The notes: a model not told the origin generated them from the sequence alone. A DNA stretch of 64,000 bases from Acanthochromis polyacanthus (GCF_021347895.1 NC_067124.1:2177630-2241629), one strand, 5' to 3'. Counted from the first letter of the stretch, positions 44,808-61,355 are shown. Program-made: numbers and translations.

Positions 44808-47800
44808 GTAAGTACCGATGTGCAGCGGCGTTGTTTGTGTAATTTCCGAAACGATTCCACCGGCTTGTATGTGCCGGATAAGTCGTTTCCTTATAAAGCT
44901 TTAATGTTTGCAAAGTGTTGTGTTTCCGTGCAGCTGCAGCAGCTCCAGGAGCCCGGATGGTTTAAAAATAGTTCTCAGTGGATGCTGAGTCTTGTGATGC
45001 TTCCACACGGTGCAGGTTAAATGCAGGTGAAGGGTCGCTTTAATCCCGCTTTAACTCTCCACTGCTCGTTTTAAAATGTAATTCAAGTGCAGTTTTACCT
45101 TTTTGATTTCACTAGTATCATGCATGAGCCAATTCTCTGTTCAGGAAAGCATTTGAGGAGCTTAGTGCAGGAATATTATAAGAGAGGAAAGATGTTAAGT
45201 GTTGCGATGAGAAATGCATCAGAAATGTTACTAAATAATCATGGTTCACCTCCTTTGCCCCACAGTAAATGCTGTCTGAGGACTGCGTTAATGTGGGAGT
45301 GTGGAAAGTTCACTCCTCAGCAACTCCAAAGCTCTCAGGAAGGGAGACTTAATGAAGTGAGTCATCTGAGTGTGGCCCAAAACTCCCCTCCTCACCTCCC
45401 TCCCTCCCCTCACAGCAGAGTAGTATGTAGCTAAGCCTATTACCCCGTTGCATAATGCAATAAGGTATAGTCCCATAAGGTGCAGAAGGAGCTGCCTCCG
45501 GAGTAGGATGGGTGGAAGTCTGTATATTGTCCAGGCTTCCCGTTTAATCTCTCATTATACCCCCTAATAAAAAACATATCAGTGAGGGGCAGAGAGTTCA
45601 GGTGTCCGAGCTGACAGAGCAGAAGCTTCAGATCACCGTCCAGAGACACACTGAGCTCCACTGGATGTGCAAAAATAGTTTTGGCTCAAGGTCAGTGAGG
45701 TGTTGAAGGTCGATTCAAAGCTGACAAATGTTGCACAGCCAAACTGCTGCTCATTCATGCCTGTTTCTTCCTAATAATGCTGCTAAAAAATGGAGCCTCT
45801 CCAGCTATTGATTCATCTGCGAGGCATTTTCTCTGATTAATCATCTGTCAGAGGTTGGAATAGAGTCAAAAATGCCAGTTTCCTGTAGTGTGGAAAATAA
45901 TTTGCTCCTTATGTCTGACTAATAGTCCAAACTCAAAGAGTAGTAGTATCCTATTCTGGAAGATAGCAAAACTCACTCGTGGTGTTTGGCTTGAAAAATG
46001 ACTCATATTGGGTGATTAATCAGTGAGTCAATGGATGGAAAAATAATCAGAAGATGTTTTGGTAATTATTGTCAGTTTTTAATCAGAAATATTAAAAGAT
46101 GACACTCACATGAGAGCATCTCTTGCTTTTCTTAATCGTATATCATTGTAAATGTGGAGTTTTGGGGCAGTTATACGGTCTACTAGACATTTAAAGATGT
46201 CACATTTCACTCTGCCAATTTGTGATGGTTATTTTTCAGTTTTGTTAAAGATTTAATACACTAAATCAGATGCACTCTGTATAGGATTTATCAACTAATC
46301 TAATGTAGACATTTTCAGTTATTAAATAAACTTGAAAATTCACTTGTTGACAATCTACCATGTTAGAGACAGTCTAACCGTATGTTTAAAGGATGGCAGT
46401 GGCACACACACACACCTTGAGTGATGACTCTCATGATCAAATTATGCACAGTCCTGCTGGCTTTGATTAATCCTTCACCCCGCCATCATCAGTGAGTGCT
46501 TGCTGTTGCCAATTGATTACTGCATTGAGATTCATGTCAATGAACCTAAACTATAATCACTTAGCAGAAATGATTGCATACATGCCATTTAAAAAAGAAA
46601 CAAATTCAATTAGTCGGCTTCTAATAAAAATATCTCCTTATCTTTGTTTATAGTATATCAAACTGTGCTTTTATGCTTTTGATGCTTTTATTTTGTCCTC
46701 GTGCTGATAAGCGGAGGTTGATGTTTTATCAAGATCGCCAACGACAAAATCCAGTGTTCCTCGTGTGAAAAGCCTCTCCAGCCGCGTGGCTTTTCAACAG
46801 CTGCAACTATCTCCTCTATCTGTGCGAGCTCATTAATGCATGCACACACAGAGCTCTCAGGTAGAGCCGAGAACCTCAGCACTACCCGGAGGAATACAAA
46901 CAATGAATTACCAACATCACTTCTGACTTGTTGCCAGGCATTGTTTTTTCCTGAAAACACACTTTGTGACGAATTAGTCTGAGTGTTAAGATGCTGCTGC
47001 TTTTAGAACCGTAGATGAGCTGTTTGCAGTGGCACTGAGCTCCTGCTGGTTCACATTTTATATTGAGAAGGTAAAAGGTGTGTAACCCTGAGAGGCTCAT
47101 GCAGATATAAGTGGTTCCATGGGGATTCTGTGGTTTCCACGTGTCTATGGAAAGTGGCTTATCCTGTATAATGCTCCATCTAAGTCGTTATTGGTTCTGA
47201 TTTGTACTGAAACGGTGCCATGCAGCCAGTGAGGAGTTGAAGTGGTACATATGTGTAATACTTCTGGTTCTCCTGTGGTTCTTTGAGAGCTCTTAAATCA
47301 AACAGACCAGAGGGAGCAGCAGCACTGGTGGAGTCAGAGCCTCAAACCTGCCTCTGTAACTGACTGGTGCTAATCCATGCTCAGACCTCCACTTGAAGTC
47401 ATTCTGTTGAAGTCATTGCCATGAAAACGAATAAGGGAGCATTTATGAGTGAATGGTACCACGTGAGAGTGATAATCTCACAAATCCACGAAAGAGGGTT
47501 TGTCTGCAGCCTGAATCAGCTTCCCTCTGATGACTGGCCAAAATGTCAATCTAAAGACACTTTGAAGGCACGTTAAGGTTATTTATCTTATAAAAATATG
47601 TTTTGCGTCCCACAAAAGTTTAGTTTCAAAACTTTGCTTGATCAAGAGAGATGTTGAAGTTGTTGGATCAAAGGGAACGCTGAGAGTTACTGATTTTCTG
47701 CCTATAATGTAATATTGTACGGTCTCGATAAAGGGCCCTAAAATGACTTATGTTGTGAATCTGTGCCATTAAAACACGATTAGACTGAACTGAAATTAAA

Positions 47801-50800
47801 GAGAGTGACCTTAATAAGTGCTTCCAACATTGCTCTCATCATCCGTGCAGCTTATTTAACTATTTACAACTTTTTATCACCTTTAGCAGAATAACTGATA
47901 AGTTGGGAGCATAACTTCTGAAATCACTGACAAAAAAAACTATAAGGCTAAACTGTCTTGTTTTCTTGATTAAATGGTCAGTCGTTTGGTCTATAAAATG
48001 TCAAAACTGTGGAGATGCACACTGCCAGTCAAAAGTTTGGACACACCTTCTCACTCAGTGGTTTTTATTTCATTATTTTATACATTGTAGATTAATACTG
48101 AAGACATTAAAAAACCATTAAAGAATACATATGGAATTATGTAGTAAACAAAAAAGTGCTAAACATCAGTATTTAACTAACATGGTAGAAAATAATGCAA
48201 ATAAATAAAAAGCATCAAATAAGAAGGTGTGTCCAAACTTTTGACTGTTAGTGTATATAAATATTTGTTTCCCCTAAACGATTAATCAGAACATTTAAAA
48301 AAAATCTAAGTTAAAAAATATATTTCTTTCAGTTCAATGATTGAGCTGATTGTTGCAGCTCTATGAGAGGCTTGAACTCAGGGTTGGTATGATTTAAATA
48401 ATTACTGAAGTCAATCAGTCATTTGGTCTGTAAATCATTAAACATCACAAAAGAGCCAGTTGCCATTTTCCATTAGCCAAGGTGAACTCATTAGATGTCT
48501 TATGTCAGAAATGTTTGGTTTACTATGATATAAAACAGGGAAAAACAATCCATTCTAAAATTGTAAATACAGAGAATTATTGCCAGTTTGTCACAGCTCT
48601 ACCTGAAATTATCCAATTTGTTCTTAACTAGAATGTAGTGAAAGATGCCCTGTAATGTTGGCAGGTGTAAGCATTTGAATTCAGCCCTGCTACCTGTAAT
48701 TAAAAACTGCTAGAGGAAGGAATTTCTGATGCTTTTTTTCCTTGTTTATCTTTTGCAGTCGTTAGTCTTTCAGGTGGTGCACTATGTCTTTCAGTAATGC
48801 ACATTCTTCTTTTTTTTATTAATAGGGAAGCGGAGTTTTGCAAAACATACATAAACAGACAGGGTTAGAAGGTCTGAAATCAGCAACAGGGCAATTAGAT
48901 AATGACAAGGCCAGTGACACGGTGATTTGTTGCTCTCTTTTCTAATGTCATTACAGGAATAAAGCTTCCAAGAAATGCATTCTTCCATTATGCTGCTGTA
49001 CGGGTAAATGCTGGTTAAAAACAATGTTTACAAAGATGGACAAGACTTTCCCGAACAGGACAGAGCTTTTATGCCGCTTTGATGCTTTGTGAGGTGGATT
49101 TTACTAGAAATAGCTCATGTTTACGTCTAGACAAGGTTCCATAATGAGTTTACTTTGTATCATAAAGAAATCTGTGATCACGCTGCCCGACTGCAGGTCG
49201 TAAAGTGTCCCCCTACAGCTCTCCCTTGTTTTGGTATTAATACCCTGAAGAGTGATTTATTTTCTTGCCCCTCTGTGTGAATTTCATCTCTTTTGTTTGA
49301 TTCCCTCGCTGTTATCCCACCGTCTAATGATGTAATCTCAAAAGAGACTTACGGAGGATAAGCATCCTCAGCAGTCCTCTTAAAAACAGAACAGGTGAAC
49401 AATAGACGAGGACAAACATGGAGCAGTCATAGGATGTGGCTTACACGGTAGTAGGCCGCGCTTGGTCTGCATCCATATAGCTTTACCTCCATACAGTAAA
49501 CAGTGGCATGGGACTGGTTGGAGGATTACAGAGGATTTGCCATGCTAAGCCACAGGAACCCAGCCCAGTGACCCCCTCATGTCTCCTCCTCCTCCTCCCT
49601 CGAGCTGAGCAACAAGCCAACCTCCTCCTCCCTCTTCTCCCGTCCGCTCGGCCCATGATGCATCGGGGGCCGACCACGTGACTCAGATCGGTGATTATAT
49701 GGGTAGGATAAAAAAAATGCAGAGATGCTATTTGGATGTTTCACAAAGTGATTAAATCGGTTTGACTTGAGCGATGAATCGTCTGCTCTGCCGCCTGCTC
49801 AGGTTTTCAGATCTATCTAGAAATTTTACTTTATTGACCAAACTTATCATCCGAATAGCTGTCAGAGTAAGTTAAGGGAGTGTTCTGAGTGCATTTCCTG
49901 CCTTGTGAATGGAGTGGAAATGTGACAACCGGATGACATACATCACAAAATCAGAGTCATGAAACTTGATAGGAAGAAGGCAACGCTGTCAGCAAACTAG
50001 AAGCTGATTTGGCCCCATCACTTAAGTTGAGTGAACGTTGCCTTTGGTTCCACTTTGGGACACTGCTTGAGAGCTAATTAAATCAAAGCAAGAGGATGGG
50101 GTCATTTTTGAGTGACAGTCTATGAGCATTTGTCTCTGTCAGCCTAATATCACGCAGTGAAGTGACTCAGCAGAGAGCAGTCCCCAACCCAACTGTGTAC
50201 ACGTCTTTAACTCAAACTGACAGTGTTCTAGCTCTTGTTCGTACCTTGCCACGAGCAACTCTGTTGGAAAGCTGAGGTTTTCTCTTTTTATTTACACCAC
50301 TGTCGTCATCATCGTGCACAGCCTCCAAGCACACTCAAAGACAGAAATAGATCATCTCAGGAAAGCACAGGCTTATTTTGGGTAAACGGTGAACTCTGAA
50401 GAGGAGATTCTGAGTAGTTTTCTTGGCGTAATGTATTCTCATGGGACTGTGCAATTCCTGACTGGGATGATGTTATATTTTACAAGCGAGCTAGAGAGAA
50501 GAACATTCCTCCGGAGTGAGGAATGATTTTATGCTAGGCCCACACGTCAGTATTTCTGTAAGTGGTTCATTTTTTTTCGTTGAGCCTTTCATTGACTGTG
50601 CCACTTTTAATAGAGCTACAGTATGTCATATCTTTATGTAATGTGCAGGAGATACAGCGGCGGATGTGGGCTTGAAAGTTGAAAGAATAACCTTCTATGG
50701 CTGTTTTTACACTCCAGAGAGCAAAGGCAGGAACAAACATAACAGTCGTTGGGCTGATTTTAGGCTATCAGTGGTTTTTGGGCCTGCAACCAACCTATAG

Positions 50801-53800
50801 GAACGTTTCAGGCTCAACCAGTCAGCATAATCATTAGGTGTGTGAACATTGAGGATTCTAGTAGTTTGACCTACATCTCAAATTCTTCATCAGCAAATGG
50901 AACTTCTTCAGGCTCCCCCTACTTACTACCAAAGACCACTGGTTTAGGTTAAAGTCTCGCCCCACATATGCTTATCCAAATGATAATCTCAACTTGTGAG
51001 ATCTTGACTGAAAACTCAGCAGAAGCCACTGGTTTTACTTTGGTTTCAAATTATTCTGTCACACTTTTTAGTTGGATCTTTGTCAAATAGTTTTCCAAAA
51101 ATGTGGCACTTTGGCTGTATTAAGAAGAAGAAATGATTAGCTTGACATTTTGACTCATTCACATTTGAGAGTCATCTGACCTGTTTGTAAGCTCAATATT
51201 AGGACATTAGCAGCACAAAACATCTACCCATCTAAGAAGAAGTAACCCACCATAAAACCAGCAGTGGTCGTTTGTATTTATTTATTTTTTGTTTCAGACA
51301 GTGCTGGGCTAGATGTAAATTTCAGGTCTCATGCTAAGCTAAGCTAACTGCTGTCAAATGCTAGCTGCTTGATGCACAGATATGAGTAGCATCAAAAATC
51401 CATTTACCACTGTCCAGTAACTATTTGTCATTGTTTTACTGCATTCTGGGATGGCATTGGGACCAACAACCCAAACAGACTGAAAAGGCCAATTAGGTAA
51501 ACGTTCCTGTAAACACTGAAGCTATTTCGTGCCTGCCACGAGTTCCTACAGTGGAAAAACGTATCAAGTGCGTCATCCAAATTGTGAAACGATTCTTTCC
51601 CATCTAACTATTCTATTCTAAGCTTGTCATGAACAGACTAGAAGACACATTGTTGGCAAAGCAGTCACAGCTGAATGGATCCCCGTTGTATGACACATAT
51701 CCCAACTGTTTTGCAACAAAAGATAATCGTCCGCATTATAAAACCAGAAAACATCCAACAAATTGTATTTTTGCTCTGACGCAGTCACAGTGTCCCGAGA
51801 CTATCGTTATGCAGAGTAGGAGTATAGTCTGTGAGAAAAGAAGTTATTAAACCTTATTTCTGGGAAAAGTCACCGGTCTTTTTAAACAGGTCTTATCAGA
51901 CTTGACAGATGATTCTATACATGCAGTCTTTATGTGATAGTGACCAGTGAAACTGCAATGATGGCTTTTTTCTGTTCATTTAGATCGAGGGCCTGGGCTT
52001 ATTAGATCAAAATAACTGTCCAGAGGTGTTCCCTAATAAGACAAACCAGATAGATGTATATTTCGTAATTTATTGCAATATTTCTTTTGTATTAATTTAA
52101 AACTTAAAGGCACTTTTAAAATGTTGAGCTCTCAGACCATTAATTTTACAGAAAGCTCATTCTATAAGCACACCTTTTTTTTTCTTTTTTTTTTACCTTG
52201 TTCTCTGTTTCAAATCACTGCTGAACCGGGTTCAAAAAGTTTAATGAAAAAACATAAAACAGACTCAGCTACTGTATTGCATTTGTGGGAAATGGTAATT
52301 TAAGATCCATTTATAGTCTTCCATATTTTAACCTCATTGTAGTGGTATTCCCATAAGCACAGACTGTGGCTCTAATATCACCCAGAGCGCGGCGTCTATA
52401 AAAGATGTAGCTGTTATGATTCAGGCTAAAATGAGCCTCCTGGTGCTCTATTAGAGGTTGGAATAAGAGGAAGTAATCTGAGGAGCTCAGATGTATTCGC
52501 TCCTGGGAGCCCTTGAACATGTTAAACTTATTATCTTACTTTTATATTTATTATATCATATTATCACCTTTTCTGTCTACGTCGATACACTTACTAAAAG
52601 GAAAGAGAGTCAAACATGGATCAGCTCAGGTCTGCATAAGGTTTTCTGAAGGGGGTGTCAGTATGGGAGTGCCATTAAAACGACCTGATGTTTGGACTCT
52701 AAAATCAAACACGATAAAGCCATTATTCCTTTCATTATGGAGGGGCTGGCAGGTTTTACATCTAGGCCTCACGCTGACACCGCTGACCTGCAGCATATTG
52801 TCATGTTCCTCCAGGAGACGCAGATAAGATGCCCCCGAGAAGATAATGGCCACGCATCGCCACCATTAGCCCAACGCAAATATGAGAGTCAAGAATGACA
52901 GAGAGGGTGTTTATTCCATGCCCAGTAATTGACTGAGCATTTCCATAATGGCATTGGGTTTCCTGCCAGGCTAATGTGACCCCTATTAGTTCAAGAAACG
53001 TACTGCAATCAGGCTCAGTGTGCGCCGCCAGACACAGCCGAGGAAATGAATTGGGGAGAAAGGAGAGATGAGGGACCGGAGGGGGGAGATGTAAACAATG
53101 GAGAGGTGCAGACAATGGGACAACCGAGGGACAGGAGTGGAGAACAGAAGGGAAGATGAGTCATATCACTGCAGCAAACCAGGCCCTGATTGAAATGCCA
53201 CTGCAGCTACTGGACTTAGAGATTTAGATTTTCATTGTCTGACACTGGAATTTAAAGCAACAAATATTAAAAATTTCCAATAGGCACAGGTTTATGTTGT
53301 CTTCTACATTTAAGCCATTTGATGAGCTCCAAGCAAACATGTTTGCTCCTCTTCTTGAAGTTTTTCTATGTTCCAACTTTAGAAATGACATAATAGGCAC
53401 GTCATCTCAGTTATGAATAGAGCACAGCTATTTGTTTCTGACGCATACAGGAAAGGAAAATGGATTTGCATTGCTTAGAAATAATATTTCAGCTCTACCT
53501 GCTGTATAAATGTGGCTGGTGCTGAGTTGCTTTCTTCCCTCTGTGCTTCTTTGTGGCTGTTACTGATTTAGCTGCATGCTGGGCCAGCTAATCCTGCCCC
53601 TGATCAATACTCCACTTCTCCTGCTCACACTCTGGATTCCATCCAGGAGCCACTGCAGCTGATATCTTTATTTACCTTCTCATCTCGTCAGTCATTCATA
53701 AAGCCGGCCTCATGAGCATTGAAACCTTCATCTGAAATGGTTTTGGAATTGATACAGTGAGCGTTTGGCCTCGCTGAGTCGCGTTTGGTCGGATATGTCT

Positions 53801-54414
53801 GCAGTTGGCTGTGTTAACAGTGTGCTGCATACATGCTTAGCTCATCTTTGTTTTCTGTGAAATAGCTCTGTCAGCCCTGAGCTTAAAGCTGCCTATGTTA
53901 GGCCCAACACATCAGCCCCGTGTCATTGTTGTTTTACGGTCGGCAGCTTTCAGCAGAAGTGCAGACCCGAGCACCGGCGATACCTGCTGTCCCTCTGTCA
54001 GTCGGAGGGATTCGCCTCAATCCATTACATGCTTGGATGCTGATAGTGTTTGTCAGGACGCTCTGCACGCCCAGAGACAATTAAGCTGAAACACAAGGCT
54101 GGCTTAATGAAGCTCGGCAGGAAAAACATCCTCAAACAAGGTTCTTTGGCCGTAGAGATAGAAGCAGACATGGACCACTCATGTCTGGGGAACCACGTGG
54201 CTGCACTGGTGCATTGTTGTGGTGCCAGAAAGACAGATAAACCACACAAGTCAATGCTAATAACAAACAGAACCTTCTGGGGACGTGTCGCTGCAAGGAT
54301 GCCTATAATAACGCATTCATTTTTAGGGTTTTTAGGTGCAGGCTACAGTGGCTGTTATTAGTGAGCTCTGCTGCAGACTCAGCAGCTTTAATGATACAAT
54401 AGGTTCATTTCAGT
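44808..54414. other. Putative long first intron, left part
   Basis: Apart from the MITE at 48,020 this is low in recognisable repeats. GC-rich patches at 49,560-49,690 (with CCACGTGACTCA) and 52,680-52,900 could be regulatory. No coding exon was found. Confidence 0.4.
48020..48253. mobile_element. Tc1-derived MITE, second copy
   Basis: The inverted repeats are CACTGCCAGTCAAAAGTTTG (then GACACACCTTCT) and the complement of CACTAACAGTCAAAAGTTTG. TA is at the right edge; CA replaces it at the left. Same family as 27,729. Confidence 0.88.
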
Positions 54415-55335
54415 CAGGTGTCAAACATGTGGCCCGCGGGTCAAAACCAGCCCTCCAGAGGGTCCTAACGGGCCAACGAGACAGTAAAGCGTAAAGACTA
54501 CAGAGAAGACATTAACTGAAATTTGTAAATCGGTAAAATATAAATTTAAAATAATTTCTAAACCATGGCAAGTTGTTTTGATAATAAAATAAAATACTGG
54601 ATTGCTCATTGTTCTTTTGTCATTTTGTGTCTCATTTTTGTAAGATTTGGTCTTGTTTTTGTCATTTTTTTTGTCTAACTTTTATAATTTGTCTCGTGTT
54701 TTTGTTGTTTTGTTTCTCGTTCTTGTCATTTTGTGTATCCTTTTTGGCTCACTTGTGTTTTTTGTCTCATTTTTGTCGTTCTGTGTTTTGCTTTATTCAT
54801 TGCTTTGTGTATCGTTTTTGCCATTTTGTTTTGCGCTTTTGTTAGTTTTTGTCTTGTGTGTTTCATTTGTCTATTTTTTGTCGCTATTTAACTTTTTTGT
54901 GTCATTTGTTTCATTTTTTGTCATTTTGTTTATCACTGTTGTGTCTCATTTTTGTAATATTTTGTCTTGTTTTTGTGGTTTTCTTGTCTTTTTTTATAGT
55001 AGTGTACTATATGGTTCATTTCCAGGTAGCTGTGACTAAATGTTGTGTTTCTTTGTCGATACTGATCTGGAAGTTGTAATGTGGAAATGATAAACTGAAG
55101 CATAATGTTGTTGAAATTGAATTTATTTTTCTTAACAAATTTCAATTTGCTTATAATGTTTTGTAAAAAGTTAATTCCTTAAATATGAATATTTTCAGAA
55201 TGTACTTTTTGGCACTAAAACAAAGGAAAAACTTGGAGTTGTGGTTATTTATAGATTAACACGCTGTGATTTTCCTGGTCTTGGCCCACTGAAGATCAAA
55301 CTGGAACCTGAACTAAAATGAGTTTGACTCCCCTG
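54415..55335. mobile_element. hAT-like non-autonomous element with TTTTGTC-rich core
   Basis: It starts CAGGTGTCAAACATGTGG and ends AATGAGTTTGACTCCCCTG, hAT-style CAGxG termini. Imperfect 8-bp flanks (ATTTCAGT, ATTTAACT) may be a decayed target duplication. Between about 54,610 and 54,990 lies a degenerate array of about 24-bp units (TTTTGTCATTTTGTGTCTCA type). Frames of up to 130 codons through it are artefacts. Confidence 0.7.
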
Positions 55336-56542
55336 ATTTAACTAAATCACAGGCTTTGTGTAGCTCACTGCATCAACTGTAGCCACATAGGGTAAATATC
55401 TGAATAATAATTCTGATAATTGATAATTCTAGTCCATGCTAATGTAATGTTAGTCAGATAATATTAACCTTTAACTCCTCACTCAGCTAACTAAACCCTC
55501 GAAGTTCAATTGTTGCTACCTACTTTTATTTTGAAATACAATCAACATGAGTAGGTAGTCTACATTATGATCAGCACTTACTGTGATCAGCCCCTTTGAT
55601 CCTTTGATTAAAAAATAGTATTGCCACTCCAAATCTCTGCTTCACTGAGCTTGATATATGTTGATGTTTTGTGACCGCAAACTTCGGCCTTGTGCACATT
55701 TTCTTATCAAATAGAGCATAAAAGCTTATGGGTTGGATGTGTAGCTCCACAGCTTACTGAAGATGAAGTAAAAAAAGTAAAATTTTATGTCCCACAACTT
55801 GAATTAGATGTTAGCCGAGTTTTACTGCCAAGGAGACTGTGCCCAAGCTGTATTCATTTTATTTAATGGCATTCATGTTTTGAACTTCCTTTTTCCTTTT
55901 CTCACTGTATATTGCTTAAAAAACAAACTTATTGGTTTGTCCTCTCTTCAAGCCCGCTGGCAGGTGAAGCCGGCCTCATATAATCCAAAGTAATGCACAA
56001 TATATATAGACTTTTGGTGTTGGTTCAGTATAGACCCCTGAAAGCTTGGAGGTTTGTTATTATTTTTGGGAGGGGAGTGCTGGGCCTGGTGAGGCGCTCT
56101 GTAATCGTTTTATAGCCCTGCAACACTGTGACGAATGGGAGGATGAGTCACATTTTAACAGCAGTGCTAAAGAAATTTTGCAACTCTTTGAAATGATCTC
56201 CCTGCACTCTCTGGGCTCTGAATTTTCCCTCAGATTAGATAAACAGCTCCCATTAATGAAGTGAAATATGTTATAATAATTGGCAGTGCATGTACCTGCA
56301 GCCCTTTATGACCAAGTATTTCTCACCTCATTACTGTCCCCCTGCTGCTGCAATGCTCGGCAATATTTAAAAAATAAAATAAAATAAGAACCATGTGATG
56401 TACTGCTGCAAAATTTTGAAAACTAGCTCAGCTGATTTTGAATGTGTTGCACCTGAGTTCTGCTCAGACTTTCATGGTTAGCAGAGGATGAGCCCTAACA
56501 CTGATGATCATCTAACCTCTCGTGGTGGCCGTGAGACTGGTA

Positions 56543-58175
<1,633 letters not shown>

Positions 58176-58177
58176 TA

Positions 58178-59030
58178 TTTCACTCCCAAATCCAACTGAA
58201 ATCATGTCCAGTCACTTCTTGTTGGAGTCAAAAATAATATTGTTTTCAGAGAAATAAATAAAAGACAGAAAGGGAGGAAAAAAAACATTAGAAATTCTCC
58301 TTTTCTGTCTCAGTGGCTAGACAGCGGTATCTGTGCTTGATTGGCAGCAGAAAACAGGATGAATCCCAGCAGGGGAACAAGAGACCGAGTAAACAACCTT
58401 GTGCCGTAGGTCATGGACAGACAGCAGGATTGAAGAGTCAGGATCATACCGACATCTGATGGCAGTGATCGGTTCGTTTCCTGAGTTAAATGTGCTTTCA
58501 CATATCAAATCTAAGTAGGCTGTTGAAGGAGGACGCCACCTTACTTCAACATGTTTTTCATGAATATGGAACTTGAGGCTCTGTGGGTCAGACTAACTTT
58601 GCCCTCTTCACCTCTGTTGCAGAGGTTTTGGGAATTAAATAGTTGCACAAAATAGTGTGCATCTGTGCAAAAAGTGCATGGTCCCTGCAGCTTCGCAACA
58701 ATGTGATGTTTACAATATTTTAACGGCATAATGCTGCTTACTTGCAATCTCCTGCCCATATTTAATCTATTTTATTGGTTTTGATTTGATCTCTTTACCT
58801 CCTCACTATATTGTATACTGTATATCTTGCCTCTTTAGCATATGTTGGAATTCTTAATATAATTTTGTTTTATATGTACATTCAATTTTTTTATTTATTG
58901 TCGTTAATTTAGCTTGTTATCATGCACCGTCCAATGGCAGCTACTTATATGTATGTCATGAACCCATGCATGATGACAATAAAGCTATTCTATTCTATTC
59001 TATTCTGTTCTTATTTGCGTTTGTTTTTGC
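58178..59030. other. Sequence after Tc1 copy A; possible LINE tail
   Basis: No gene was seen. The end GATGACAATAAAGCTATTCT, then (TATTC)n at 58,985-59,010, resembles 3' tails of fish LINEs. Confidence 0.4.
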
Positions 59031-59034
59031 CTTG

Positions 59035-59310
59035 AGTCAGTGGCTTGGTGGTTAGCACTTTTAGCCTTGCAGCTAGAAGATTCCCGGTTCATGTCCCGGC
59101 CTTCCTGGGATCTTTCTGCGTGGAGTTTCATGTTCTCTCTGTGCATGTTTGAGTTTTCCCCAGGTACTGTGGCTTCCTCCCATAGTCCAAAAACATGTTT
59201 AGATTAATTAGTGATTCTAAATTGTCTGTAGGTGTGAATGTGAGTGTGACTGTTTGTCTCTGTGTGCAGTCCTGTGACAGACTGTTACCTGTCCAGGTGT
59301 TGGTAGGGTA
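59035..59310 (-). repeat. Common fish interspersed repeat (CATCCATCC family), inverted copy
   Basis: The reverse complement of the pattern at 40,695-41,075: GGTGGTTAGCACTTTTAGCC, TTCCTCCCATAGTCCAAAAA and TGTGACAGACTGTTACCTGT. Confidence 0.7.
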
Positions 59311-61304
59311 AAACTAACCTGTCTCACAACAGTCTAAACCAGCTCACATTCCCTGTTAGTGGATGGACAATCCAGGACTTGGTGAATTCTGCTTCACTGT
59401 GATGGATCTGCTAAATTATTTGTTTTGTGTAAAGTTAGCATGAAGAGCAAGAAAAGACATTGCATATTGCCTTGGACATGTTTGAGTTGTAAAACCTTTG
59501 ATGATCCTGTAAGTTCCCATGTATCGTATCATTTTTATGCCTGCGTTTATGCCTCACTAATGACAGTTCCATTAGCTTTAACTTTACTAAGTGCTAATTA
59601 ACACATTCTGGCTGCTACTAAACACTAAGGTCTCTCAACACGTCAAACTTAATGTCAGTTAATATTCAGACTTCAGCGATTACCTCAGAATATCTGCCCG
59701 ATGTCTTTGTTTGCATAAATTCCTAACAAGACCTGACTTTGTTACTGGTCCTTTGATCATATTTTTTCTGCTGCTCCATAAGCACAGTGATCCAAATTTA
59801 AATATTGTTGACAGTTGCGAGTTAAAAAAGTATCAGATTTAATATTCTGTCATCAGCAATGCCATACTTATGCCAGTTAGCGATGTTTCGTGCTTTGATG
59901 CCTGTCATAAAACTTCCAAGCGTTTTTGGATCGTGTCACCACTTCTCTTCAGCTTCTTTTAGTTCCTCCAGTGGAAATGCAGGTAGAAGAACCGGGTTTC
60001 TCCAAATGTTCACGCCAATAGAAACACGTCTTTGCCTAGCCACACAGACTCTCTGGCATGGTTGTGCACTTCTTGTTAAAACATGTTTTTTGTGTGCAGT
60101 GGAGGAATGAACTTTTATCAGGTGTAAATCTTAACGACAGACTTTACCCTGAAATGCTGTGTGTTTTATTTGGCTCTAATAGTGAGACAACTCTCAGCCT
60201 TAATCCACCTAATTGCATTATCAAGCGTGCGTCATTCCTGGAAGTATTGAACTGCAGCGCTATTGCTATTAACAGCAGGCTGTTTGAAATATTGTTCTTT
60301 GCAAACTCAGTGATGAAACAGGAATAATCCATATTGGAGGCTGCTGGCTGCCTGTGTAAGTCTTATCTTCTGTGAATCCTGGAAGCCACAAAGTTGGCTG
60401 CTGCACCGCCTTAGATTACTTACAGAACTGACTACATCTGCGGTTTCCATGTCACCTGAATGAATTATCAGATGTTTCCAGTGTCGCGCTACTTTGTTAA
60501 CCTTTACGCCTCCATATTCAGCACTCTCTGCTACCTTTCGGCGTATAGGAATGAGAAAACACACTCCAGGTGTTGGATGAGAATAAATGAGCTGGTGTGT
60601 ACATGCTCATGTGTCTAGCTGAGGGAAGGAGGAAAGGCAGCAGATAGGACCAAGATGGGAGCTTCAATCACCCAATTCTCCTTCCCTCTGGCCCTCCACT
60701 CATCTCATTACAGACAAGACGGGGTGAGAAGTGAGGCCTGTATAGACCTCGCCATTAATTATTGAACCGTATCTTCTTTTACTCCCGCTCCTCCTCCACA
60801 GTCTCTGATAACCTTTACATGAAAGAGCAGAGGCTAACTCCCAGCCATTGTACAGTAAGGTAGGTATAGCACAGACGTATAGAGAGGGATCCAGTTTGGG
60901 GATTTAATCATTCATGGCCTGTGTGTGACATGTTTACCTACACGAGCAGATATATAGTCCCCGCTTTTTTAAATTATGTTTTAATTGTTCCTCATTGTTC
61001 AATTCGGGCTTCAGCTCGAATTAATTCCATTTGGTTTTAAATGGGTGTTGTTGTGGCGAGGTAAGGCAAATAGTTATTAAAGCTGCCATTTGACTCCGTG
61101 CTTTGTCTTTTGTCATGTTGGCTGAGTTATGCTCTGCTTGTTGCCTCCTGCCATGCCCAGTCAATTTGAATTGCTCAGTCAGAGGCCAGCTAATGGAGGT
61201 TGCTGAGGTCAGCGTGACCAAGGCAGCCAGACAACTTGAGGGCGACTTGACTGTGATGCTGAAAATCTCACTGTTATCTCCTTCTGTCCACTGCCCCTGT
61301 CTTC
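59311..61304. other. Putative intron, no feature recognised
   Basis: No repeat or exon with good splice sites. The 60,600-61,220 part is G+C-balanced and repeat-free, so it might include conserved regulatory DNA. That is a guess from composition. Confidence 0.35.
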
Positions 61305-61355
61305 TTCCTTTGTGTGTGTGCGGGCGTGTGTGTGCGGGCGTGTGTGTGTGTGTGC
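61305..61355. repeat. (GT)n tract before an acceptor
   Basis: A GTGTGTGCGGGCGTGT run directly precedes the acceptor TGCTTCCTGCAG of the exon at 61,365. Confidence 0.85.

Noticed and set aside
54647..55039. 130-codon hydrophobic frame resembling a membrane protein
   Set aside because: Translation of the TTTTGTC array in the hAT-like element; Phe/Val/Leu-rich only because of T richness.
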